Assembly (NCBI GenBank): GCA_030643245.1
Contig: DAOWME010000187.1
Location: 1-6,083 of the forward strand
Direction: 5' to 3'
From: Deltaproteobacteria bacterium
GTDB taxonomy: Bacteria; Desulfobacterota; UBA8473
Length of the DNA stretch: 6,083 nt
Positions 1 to 5,427 of this stretch are shown here, piece after piece; position 1 is the stretch's first letter, and each line of letters begins with the position of its first letter. The position numbers and the translations under genes are program-made. The notes below the pieces were generated by a model. The model was not told the DNA's origin. It worked only from the letters and a program-made list of their open reading frames with translations, and did no database searches.

Positions 1-104
1 TCCTCAGGTTTCCGCCTGCGACGTACGATCATGTACGCCTCGGCGCAAACCGTCGTGCGGCCTTGCTCAGAGAAAAAATTGCTCATTTCTGAATTGGGAA
101 CCAA
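1..104 (-). other. Open minus-strand frame running off the left edge; partial ORF or dispersed repeat
   Basis: Reading the minus strand from base 104 toward base 1, the frame stays open to the window edge. A TTG at 104-102 is preceded by an AAAAGGG tract about 6 bases away, and an in-frame ATG sits at 86-84 with no obvious ribosome site. From that ATG 28 residues are readable, ending in a run of four arginines. The + strand also contains a small hairpin here (CGTAC, six bases, GTACG, about 20-36). I do not recognise a protein family. The fragment is too short to separate a real gene start from an intergenic repeat that happens to be open. Low confidence. Confidence 0.2.
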
Positions 105-150
105 CTCGTGCCCTTTTCTCAAGAAGTCCATTTATGGATGGGCACTAGTT
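103..150. repeat. Nested inverted repeat upstream of the FmdE-family gene
   Basis: The left arm AACTCGTGCCC (103-113) matches the reverse complement of the right arm at 140-150 in 10 of 11 positions. The 26-base spacer contains a perfect 12-base palindrome, TCCATTTATGGA (127-138). The structure ends 53 bases before the start codon at 204, so it could be an operator, an mRNA leader hairpin, or the end of a relic mobile element. No T-run follows, so it is not an obvious terminator. The symmetry is seen directly; any function is inference. Confidence 0.6.
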
Positions 151-203
151 ATGAAATAGTAAAACTCCCAAACCACAACTCTTAATTCATAGAGGAGACA
201 AGG

Positions 204-998
204 ATGGAACAGAAACCTAGGGAAGAGGTAGAAAAGATGATCAAGGAAAGCGATTTAAAAGGATTATTCGAAAAAGCGACCGAGTTTCATGGCCATTATT
301 GCCATAAGGTTGCTTATGGAGTAAGGGCGAGCCTTCTGGCAATGAAGGAACTCGGCCTTGAGACATTGGGTGAAGAAGGGGGAAGGATCGTGGCTATAAC
401 CGATAGCCCCGGACCTTTCTGTAATGGGATCCAATCTACCCTTGGCCTTACCCTGGGGCATTCCGATTTTGTGGTAAGGGATCTTGGCAAACTTGCATTG
501 ACCTTATCGAGGCTTGATGGTTCTGCGGTGAGGGTATCTCTGCGTCCGGAATTCCTGGATGGGTTTCCCAAGAGAAATCCGGAATTGGCGCCTCTGCTTG
601 GAGGGAGATACGGCACAATACCTGTGCCTGAGGGAAAGGAAACGCCTCTCACTATAATGGGGTTGATGCAGTATATTATGGAGAAGATGGGGATGACTAA
701 AGAAGAAGAGATGAAAAAGATGATGGAAGAGATGATGGGGACGGTTAAGACGGCGGTGTCAGGAGAACTGGAGGTGCCGGATGAAGAGATGTTCAGAATA
801 GAGAAGAAGACCATCGACTTTTCTCAATATGCCCCAGTCTGCCAGTGCACCCATCCCATAGTTATATGTGAAGCATGTGAAGAGGTCGTATTCGAGCCGT
901 ATATCAGAGTAAAGAGAGGAAAGAACCTCTGTATGGAATGCGCGGGAGAAGGATACAATGTGTTGGCAAAGGGAAAGGTGGCTAATTTTACTCGATGA
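204..998 (+). CDS. FmdE-family protein with C-terminal zinc ribbon
   Basis: A 264-residue soluble protein. Residues about 22-170 form the FmdE domain (named after formylmethanofuran dehydrogenase subunit E). The signature FHGHYC is at 28-33, a second cysteine follows at 73 in a PFCNGIQ segment, and D-LGK-A at 93-98 matches the usual D-GK-A motif. The usual Pro after the first Cys is His34. A Met/Glu/Lys-rich linker (about 159-181) leads to a zinc ribbon with Cys222, Cys225, Cys243 and Cys246, plus extra cysteines at 213 and 215. AGAGGAG at 191-197, six bases before the ATG, supports this start. FmdE proteins are common in anaerobic bacteria lacking the methanogen enzyme, and their substrate is generally unknown. 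No formylmethanofuran or molybdopterin genes are visible here, so a metal- or redox-related cytosolic role is inference. The next gene begins 43 bases downstream and may be co-transcribed. Confidence 0.88.
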   Translation: MEQKPREEVEKMIKESDLKGLFEKATEFHGHYCHKVAYGVRASLLAMKELGLETLGEEGGRIVAITDSPGPFCNGIQSTLGLTLGHSDFVVRDLGKLALTLSRLDGSAVRVSLRPEFLDGFPKRNPELAPLLGGRYGTIPVPEGKETPLTIMGLMQYIMEKMGMTKEEEMKKMMEEMMGTVKTAVSGELEVPDEEMFRIEKKTIDFSQYAPVCQCTHPIVICEACEEVVFEPYIRVKRGKNLCMECAGEGYNVLAKGKVANFTR

Positions 999-1041
999 CC
1001 GGGTGATTTCCAGGGGATGATTCTTAAAGGGGTATTGAATT

Positions 1042-2226
1042 TTGGCAAACCACTTACACCCAAGGCGTAAGATTTGGATGATGGACTGCCGGACTATCTG
1101 CTTGATAATCGGGACCTCCTTCGATAGAGAAGGTATGGTAAAACTATGTGGGAAATTGCATCCCATCAAAGATGTTGAAGCTATCCCCGATCACACCCTC
1201 CATGAAATGATTCACCTCCGATTACATCATAAATGCCCATTCTCAAAAGAGGTGCAGGGCTATCTAAACAGAAAATACTCCACAATGATAGGATTGATTG
1301 AAAAATTAAGCATTGAGAACATTCACAGACTTTGGAAAGAAAACAACCCCGGCTTGAGGGATAATCTGCCGGGGTTCATATGGGCGGTGGCCTCCGACAG
1401 CCGGGGGCAGATGAGATTGATGGAGAAAGAAGTCATTTCCGAATTACACCAGGAGGGTTACCGGCTTATCGGGAATGGTTTTAATAGCGAGTCTATCAAG
1501 GTGCAGGATAACCAAGAAACTCCATTCCTAGAGGAGAAGATCGAGACCCTTTCCCTGAGACTGGAAGATACCAGGAAAGGGATAGCCAAATTAAGAGAGG
1601 AAAGAGATGGGGTTTCCAGGAAAATGGGGAATATAGAGGCAGAAAAAGATAGATTGAGAAGGGAAAATAAGCATCTTATGGAGGAGGTTGCCAAACTCTC
1701 CTCAATACCGTCCGAAGAGAAGAAGTTGAAACGGGAATTGAAGAAGCTCAATTATGAGACAAAAAGATTAAACTCCCTTCTTAAGGCCAAAGAGGAGGAG
1801 AGGAGAAAGCTCGGGAGTTTACTTGCGCAAAAAGATAAGGAGAGAGGTGAATCATCGGCTCAAGTCTCCGCCTGGAAAGAAAGAATCCAGATGGGAGAAT
1901 ATCCCACTTCCTTCAAAGGGGAGAGGGTTGCTTTAATAGGTGGTCTTGAAAAGTTGAATGGGAGTTACAAAAAGGTGGTGGAGTCAATGGGGGCCAGGTA
2001 TGAATATCATCCAGGCGCTGTTTCTAATGGCCGAAAGGGTCTTACCGAGGTAGTGAGAAGATCCGACATTGTAGTTTGTTTTACTGCCCACATAAACCAC
2101 GGCGCCAGTGATTGGGTCAAGAAACTCTGTAAGAAGTCGAACAAACCACTCCACGTCCTTCAGCATTCAGGCGTTTCACAATTTAAAAACAGGCTACAGG
2201 AGATTGCCCCCTATGAAAATCGGTAG
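1042..2226 (+). CDS. DUF2325 protein with long central coiled coil
   Basis: A 394-residue protein in three parts. The N-terminal domain (about 15-135) contains CLIIGT (20-25) and a segment with HHKCPFSKEVQGYL, which I recall as the usual N-terminal module of bacterial DUF2325 proteins. Residues about 163-275 are a charged Lys/Glu/Arg/Leu heptad-like coiled coil with no proline-rich breaks except near 223. The C-terminal DUF2325 domain (about 292-388) begins GERVALIGG and carries HINHGA (His350, Asn352, His353) and a final LQHSGVSQF segment. DUF2325 has no established biochemical function; the fold is thought to resemble a Rossmann-like receiver. The start shown is TTG with AAAGGGG at 1026-1032, nine bases upstream. 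ATG codons at 1078 and 1081 are real alternatives that would still keep the whole N-terminal domain. No signal peptide, so cytoplasmic. The family call is firm, the start uncertain. Confidence 0.85.
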   Translation: MANHLHPRRKIWMMDCRTICLIIGTSFDREGMVKLCGKLHPIKDVEAIPDHTLHEMIHLRLHHKCPFSKEVQGYLNRKYSTMIGLIEKLSIENIHRLWKENNPGLRDNLPGFIWAVASDSRGQMRLMEKEVISELHQEGYRLIGNGFNSESIKVQDNQETPFLEEKIETLSLRLEDTRKGIAKLREERDGVSRKMGNIEAEKDRLRRENKHLMEEVAKLSSIPSEEKKLKRELKKLNYETKRLNSLLKAKEEERRKLGSLLAQKDKERGESSAQVSAWKERIQMGEYPTSFKGERVALIGGLEKLNGSYKKVVESMGARYEYHPGAVSNGRKGLTEVVRRSDIVVCFTAHINHGASDWVKKLCKKSNKPLHVLQHSGVSQFKNRLQEIAPYENR

Positions 2227-2316
2227 ATGATCCCGGTTATTAAATCAGGGGAACCCTTGAGAAGATGCTACTCACATTTCAGGAGAAGAATTCAAAGGAA
2301 GATTCACCGGTGAGAA

Positions 2317-2391
2317 CGCAGAGATAACACGGAAAGCCGGAGGCAATCCACGAGGTGTAGCTTTTATCTTCAATTGGATATTTTCTCTGCG
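2317..2391. repeat. Short inverted repeat CGCAGAGA / TCTCTGCG in the spacer before slp
   Basis: The spacer 2227-2442 holds no gene. CGCAGAGA at 2317-2324 is repeated inverted at 2384-2391, separated by 59 bases. The surrounding text (AGAACGCAGAGATAACACGG) resembles purine-rich intergenic repeats I have seen in many proteobacterial genomes. No stem close enough for a transcription terminator and no convincing promoter was seen between the DUF2325 and Slp genes. Confidence 0.35.
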
Positions 2392-2426
2392 CGCTTTGCA
2401 GTGAACGCTTATGAAATGAAAACATT

Positions 2427-2436
2427 GGAAGGAGGG
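2427..2436 (+). promoter_or_regulatory. Ribosome binding site that fixes the slp start
   Basis: GGAAGGAGGG lies six bases before the ATG at 2443. The same frame is open upstream to an alternative TTG at 2374, but that has no ribosome site and would bury the signal peptide behind 23 residues. The strong Shine-Dalgarno match plus the lipoprotein signal starting exactly at 2443 decide the start. Confidence 0.85.
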
Positions 2437-2442
2437 TTCAAG

Positions 2443-2958
2443 ATGAGAAGGATTTACTGTTTGTTGGTATTCCTTTTATTGATCTCTCTCGGTTGTGCAC
2501 CGGCAATCTCTAAGCAACTGAGAGGGGAGGCGTTAAGGGAGATAACCTTCAAGGAGGTTATTAAAGACCCGGAGATCTATAAAGGGAAAGTTGTCCTTTT
2601 GAGCGGCGTGATTCTCGGCTCCAAGAATACAAAGGAAGGGACCCTAATCGAGATGCTTCAAAAGCCGGCAGACATCGAGGGAAGGCCAAAGGCTGTGGAT
2701 GAATCTGACGGAAGGTTCCTGGCTTTATACGATGGATACCTCGATGTGGCCATATACAGCCGGGGAAGGGAAGCGGTCGTTGCAGGAGAGGTCAGTGGCA
2801 AAAGAGCGCTTCCACTCGGTGAAATAGATTACACCTATCCTCTCATCTCGATCAAGGAGATCCATCTCTTCAAGGTGAGAAAAGAGGAGAGGGTTTATCC
2901 CTACCCTCACTGGTGGTATTCCCCCTGGTGGCACTATCCGTATTGGTACCCCTGGTAA
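2443..2958 (+). CDS. slp: Slp-family outer-membrane lipoprotein
   Basis: A 171-residue exported lipoprotein. The N-terminus is MRRIYC followed by a Leu/Val/Phe/Ile core and a lipobox-like ISLGC with Cys18 as the probable lipidated residue. Leu at -2 and Ser at -3 make it a slightly unusual box. Ala at +2, not Asp, predicts outer-membrane sorting by the E. coli rule. The body (about 28-150) matches the Slp family: a FKEVIKDPEIYKGKVVLLSG opening, the GTLIEMLQKPAD strand, a DGRFLALYDGYLD segment and a final YPLISIKEIHLFK strand. Slp proteins are small beta-rich lipoproteins linked in E. coli to starvation and acid stress; the molecular role is unsettled. The last 20 residues contain only Trp (6), Tyr (6), Pro (5), His (2) and Ser (1), a tail type I recall from Slp homologues of environmental anaerobes. 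It stands alone, with no obvious operon partner. Confidence 0.88.
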   Translation: MRRIYCLLVFLLLISLGCAPAISKQLRGEALREITFKEVIKDPEIYKGKVVLLSGVILGSKNTKEGTLIEMLQKPADIEGRPKAVDESDGRFLALYDGYLDVAIYSRGREAVVAGEVSGKRALPLGEIDYTYPLISIKEIHLFKVRKEERVYPYPHWWYSPWWHYPYWYPW

Positions 2959-2978
2959 TAGAAATCAAGTGAAGGGAG

Positions 2979-3071
2979 GTGATAACGAAAAAAGGCAAAG
3001 GGGGAGGGAAGGCAGCAGGAACCGGCCAGGGTTCCATAAGCGCTAAATTGTTTTTGCCCAGGAGGGACTGA
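2979..3071 (+). CDS. Possible 30-residue basic Gly/Lys-rich small ORF (uncertain start)
   Basis: A near-perfect Shine-Dalgarno sequence, GGAGGTGAT (2975-2983), stands 16 bases after the slp stop, but no normal start follows at the proper distance. The frame could begin at a GTG that overlaps the site (2979), or at ACG (2985), which sits exactly where an ATG would be expected. The product would be Lys/Gly-rich at first and end in LFLPRRD before TGA at 3069. I do not recognise it. It may be the remnant of a small gene that lost its ATG by T-to-C change, or a chance purine-rich sequence. The whole spacer 2959-3112 has no other candidate except the minicistron below. Confidence 0.2.
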   Translation: MITKKGKGGGKAAGTGQGSISAKLFLPRRD

Positions 3072-3077
3072 AAAAAA

Positions 3078-3116
3078 ATGAACATCGAACATCGAACGTT
3101 GAATGGGAAAAGATGA
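3078..3116 (+). CDS. 12-residue minicistron made by a heptamer repeat, coupled to the four-helix-bundle gene
   Basis: ATG at 3078 follows GGAGGG (3061-3066) by 11 bases and reads MNIEHRTLNGKR to a TGA whose bases overlap the ATG of the next gene (ATGA at 3113-3116). The codons come from a 7-base tandem repeat: AACATCG twice, then AACGTTG (3081-3101). Such NIEHRT-type repeats are familiar to me in front of four-helix-bundle and GxxExxY genes. The overlap would allow coupled translation of a gene whose own ribosome site is weak. Whether the peptide is made is unknown. Confidence 0.35.
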   Translation: MNIEHRTLNGKR

Positions 3117-3343
3117 AGAAACAGACATATGATCTGGAAGAAAGGCTACTCGAGTATTCTGTGCGAATCATAAAGATCGTTGAACAACTGCCAAATACCA
3201 AAGCAGGCAGCCATGTTGCGGGCCAACTGTTAAGATCGGGAACTTCGCCTTATCCAAACCATGGTGAAGCTCAGGCAGCAGAGTCCCCAAAGGACTTTAT
3301 CCATATTGCGGCAGGGGGTCTTTCCGCCCCCAGGACAAGATGA
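3113..3343 (+). pseudogene. Four-helix-bundle protein (23S rRNA intervening-sequence family), 3' truncated
   Basis: The first 64 residues match the four-helix-bundle family found within some 23S rRNA intervening sequences and elsewhere as solo genes: DLEERLLEYSVRIIKIVEQLP (helix 1), then a G-HVAGQLLRSGTSPYPNHGEAQAAES stretch and the start of KDFIHK-type helix 3 at DFIH. Family members are about 115-125 residues. Here homology ends near base 3304, where KLRVCLKELRET-like sequence would be expected. The reading frame instead runs into 12 unrelated residues and stops at 3341. Helices 3 and 4 are missing, so the product should not fold normally. The break joins directly to the interior of the metal-uptake pseudogene, so a deletion or insertion fused two unrelated genes. 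The family has no proven enzymatic role. Confidence 0.8.
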
Positions 3344-3431
3344 GGGCGACCCCGGCCGATCATTGACCGTCGATAACGCAAGCGTCTGGATCAGAAATCC
3401 CGATGGCATGGTATCAGAGGTGAATCTATCG

Positions 3432-3434
3432 TGA
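3432..3434 (+). other. In-frame TGA inside the metal-uptake pseudogene
   Basis: The frame from 3315 to 3609 is continuous except for this codon. The residues before it (MVSEVNLS) and after it (EGETIALNLPS) look like one beta-rich domain. A single C-to-T change of an Arg codon CGA would explain it. Because the same gene also carries a frameshift and an insertion, ordinary decay is more likely than selenocysteine or readthrough. Confidence 0.65.
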
Positions 3435-3609
3435 GAGGGTGAGACCATCGCATTGAATCTTCCATCAGACCTCAACGCAGGAGAATTAAACGGAGGCTAT
3501 CTCGTGGGCGTCTATCTGGACGCAGGCACTTGGGATATTGATTCCGACGGCACAGACGAGAGGGTTCATCTTTATTCCAACTGCCTCGTAAGGTATTACA
3601 AATGGGATG

Positions 3610-3893
3610 GGCATCTTTCATACAACATCAAAAGTAGTTTACACTTTTTCTAACTTGTGCGGTTACACGAAAAGTTACAAGTGCCTAAATTTTGAAGTGC
3701 CAAAGTTAATTTATTCTGATTATTCTATAATCCAGATCATGCTAAGAATCAAAATCAGCAGTGCTTTGGAGCGCATTCTTTAATTTTAGGCACTTTAGGC
3801 ATTTCAAACTTTAGGCACTCATTATTCTTAGCTGAAATAGAACTAACTTTTCCGAAGGTTATAATAAGTGTAAACTGACAAATGAAGGATGCC
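3610..3893. mobile_element. MITE-like element, 284 bp, with 8-bp target duplication
   Basis: The outer ends GGCATCTTTCAT (3610-3621) and the reverse complement of 3882-3893 match in 11 of 12 positions. Inner ends AGTTTACACTT (3636-3646) and 3866-3876 match perfectly in inverted orientation. Direct duplicates ATGGGATG flank the element at 3602-3609 and 3894-3901. Joining the flanks at one copy restores an uninterrupted frame in the host gene (KWDG then AEGKNPDM), which proves the boundaries as well as sequence alone can. The element is AT-rich and has no ORF of useful length, so it is non-autonomous. An 8-base duplication with GG-starting ends fits ISL3 or IS256-type transposases, but no transposase is present to confirm this. 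Confidence 0.85.
3680..3819. repeat. Internal inverted repeat of the MITE, built on a GTGCCTAAA unit
   Basis: AGTGCCTAAA followed by TTTTGAAGTGCC (3680-3704) is matched, inverted and imperfectly, by 3794-3819. The unit TTTAGGCAC occurs at 3785-3793 and 3810-3818, with TTTAGGCAT at 3794-3802, and its complement at 3681-3689. The result is a second long stem inside the terminal repeats, so the element could fold almost end to end. This GTGCCTAAA type of repeat is familiar from intergenic regions of environmental proteobacteria. Confidence 0.6.
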
Positions 3894-4610
3894 ATGGGAT
3901 GGAGCAGAAGGTAAGAACCCGGATATGTTCTTTAAGGATCCGGATAAGATTGCTCTTGAAATAGGGCCGTTCATACCTGAAAAGATTTTTAAAAAAGAGC
4001 GGGATGCCCCCTGCGCCGTTCCATTAGAAGCGGCTCTGATATCGGTTACGTAAGAGGCGCTTCTCAATCTCCGCTCAAGGAGCATAAGATGAAGGTTTTC
4101 TATAAGGGGATGCCCCCTGCAGATGCAAAAGTGCTTATCCTGAGTAAAAGCGGCTGGGAAAAGACCGTTATGACCGATTACGAGGGTGTAATCTCAATTA
4201 TCCCTCCGAAGACTCTTGCCACTATGATGGATCCGGCTCGTTTTCGCTTACGTCATAAAAAAATGTCCGCTGATCGCCCTGAAGTGGAAGAAGGTGACAA
4301 GAAATACCTGCATAGCAGAAAACATAAGGCCGGACATGATGGCAAAACATCTTATGGAAGCAGATATCGGGCAGAAGATAGATTTCTCTATACTGTGACT
4401 TACAAGGATCCGGCGACCGGTGAATATCACTGCGCGACCCTGCCTGTGACCTTGCGAATATGGTCTCGTGGAGACTTGCGGAGCAGTGCAAAAGGGTTTG
4501 GTTTTTGGGGTATCATTGGCGCGGGCATAGACATCGTCGGTGTTACAGGAGGTATTTACCGTAAGAGAAGACGGGACAGGGAAACCATCTACAAGTCCAA
4601 GGAATCCTAG

Positions 4611-4803
4611 CCGCAAGTAAATCAAAGCCTTCAGTCTTCAGCTCTTGTGTGAGTGAGTTACATAAAGCGCTAATTGCTGAATGCTATATGCTTACATAGA
4701 TTTTCAGATATTTAATTTAAAGAAATCCCAAGTTGGCATTACCGATATTCTTGCCCGATTTTGAAACTATTTTCTGAAAAAACTATATATCAAGGAGAAT
4801 ATT
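4611..4803. other. Spacer upstream of the cbiM-type gene, no gene
   Basis: This 193-base AT-rich spacer holds no gene. It includes tandem CTTCAGT/CTTCAGC near 4629-4642 and an inverted GCTGAA at 4676-4681, typical of small intergenic repeats. A 16-base stretch CATAAAGCGCTAATTG (4661-4676) nearly repeats 3035-3050. TTGAAA (4761-4766) and TATATA (4784-4789) are 17 bases apart but lie too close to the ribosome site to be a comfortable promoter. I saw no cobalamin riboswitch features and no clear NikR-type palindrome. Confidence 0.5.
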
Positions 4804-5427
4804 ATGCACATTTCAGAGGGCGTATTATCTGCGCCTGTGCTCCTCACAGGCGCCGCCCTCACGGTGGCCGGTTGCGCCGTGGGGCTTAAAAAAATGGACT
4901 ATGACCGGATACCTCAGGTGGCGCTCCTCTCTTCTGCGTTCTTTGTTGCGTCATTGATTCATGTTCCCATCGGGCCATCGAGCGTACATCTGATACTGAA
5001 CGGGATTGCCGGAATACTACTGGGGTTTGCAGCTTTCCCTGCGATAATGGTTGCTCTCGCGCTCCAGGCCGTCCTTTTCCAGTTTGGCGGGATAACAACA
5101 CTTGGGGTAAATACATTCAATATGGCCTTCCCTGCGGTTATCTGTTTTTATCTTTTCAGTCGTGGGGTTAAACATGGAAATGCTGTCGTCGCACTCGGCT
5201 CCGCTTTTGCGTGCGGGTTTGCGGCAGTGTTGCTGGGCGCTATCATGGTTGCGGTTTCACTGGTTTTTACGGAAGAGTCATTTTTACAGGTAGCAAAACT
5301 CGTTGTGGTTGCCCACGTGCCGGTGATGATCATCGAGGGGATATTGACCGCATTTTGTGTAGCGTTTTTGAAAAAAGTTAAGCCCGAAATATTAGGAGTA
5401 GCTCATGCGCCGATTAAATCTAGGTAA
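4804..5427 (+). CDS. cbiM: Cobalt/nickel ECF transporter substrate-binding membrane subunit (CbiM/NikM family)
   Basis: A 207-residue membrane protein, the S-component of group I energy-coupling factor transporters for Co2+ or Ni2+. The start MHISEG gives the essential N-terminal Met1-His2, whose amine and His2 bind the metal together with a conserved histidine, most likely His62 in the PSSVHLILNG segment. Other family signatures are QFGGITTLGVNTFNM (93-107) and AHVPVMIIEG (170-179). About six hydrophobic helices are visible. The length is normal for the short CbiM form. AAGGAG (4792-4797) six bases upstream confirms the ATG. The gene has no stops or shifts, unlike both neighbours. T and A subunits (CbiQ, CbiO) are not in the window. 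Sequence alone does not decide Ni versus Co; the NikL-like gene overlapping its 3' end favours nickel or a mixed type. Confidence 0.88.
   Translation: MHISEGVLSAPVLLTGAALTVAGCAVGLKKMDYDRIPQVALLSSAFFVASLIHVPIGPSSVHLILNGIAGILLGFAAFPAIMVALALQAVLFQFGGITTLGVNTFNMAFPAVICFYLFSRGVKHGNAVVALGSAFACGFAAVLLGAIMVAVSLVFTEESFLQVAKLVVVAHVPVMIIEGILTAFCVAFLKKVKPEILGVAHAPIKSR

Larger units (their letters stand above)
3315..4610 (+). pseudogene. Broken periplasmic membrane-anchored protein of a cobalt/nickel uptake locus
   Basis: Three pieces of one gene can be reassembled. Piece A (3315-3609) reads GDPGRSLTVDNASVWIRNPDG, then an in-frame TGA at 3432, then a strand-rich stretch with DIDSDGTDERVHLYS and ends LVRYYKWDG. 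Piece B (3894-~4015) continues AEGKNPDMFFKDPDKIALEIGP in another frame. Piece C (~4016-4610) continues KEHKMKVFYKGMPPADAKV, GWEKTVMTDYEGVISIIP (an Ig-like carboxypeptidase-regulatory type domain), EDRFLYTVTYKDP and GEYHCATLPV. It ends with one membrane helix (about GFWGIIGAG to TGGIYR) and a basic cytosolic tail. The order resembles DUF4198-like proteins that I recall next to cbiM/nikM genes. The 5' end and signal peptide are missing. Lesions: lost start, TGA, MITE insertion at 3610-3893, and a frameshift near 4010-4050. The ATG at 4089 is an internal methionine, not a genuine start. The family name is remembered, not searched. Confidence 0.72.

Noticed and set aside
314..814. Long minus-strand open frame across the FmdE-family gene
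   Set aside because: It lies wholly antisense to a well-supported gene, has serine/isoleucine-rich low-complexity composition and no recognisable domain; a shadow.
2374..2442. N-terminal extension of the Slp protein
   Set aside because: TTG start without ribosome site; the strong site and signal peptide place the start at 2443.
3453..3653. A standalone 66-residue gene
   Set aside because: Its frame is open upstream to and beyond the TGA at 3432, and its last 14 codons lie inside the MITE. It is a pseudogene fragment.
3680..3820. CRISPR array suggested by repeated GTGCCTAAA units
   Set aside because: Units are nine bases, inverted relative to each other and irregularly spaced; they belong to the MITE's internal stem.
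4089..4610. A standalone 173-residue gene starting at ATG 4089
   Set aside because: Protein-like sequence continues upstream in the same frame (QSPLKEHK) and there is no proper ribosome site; it is the C-terminal part of the broken gene.
4248..4625. Minus-strand open frame across the uptake pseudogene
   Set aside because: No family resemblance and antisense to sequence with clear protein homology on the + strand.
4761..4789. Sigma-70 promoter TTGAAA-17-TATATA for the cbiM-type gene
   Set aside because: Transcription would start about base 4796, inside the ribosome binding site at 4792-4797, leaving no usable leader.
4611..4803. Cobalamin riboswitch or NikR operator upstream of the metal transporter
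   Set aside because: No B12-box-like sequence, multi-helix layout or spaced dyad of the NikR type could be found by eye.
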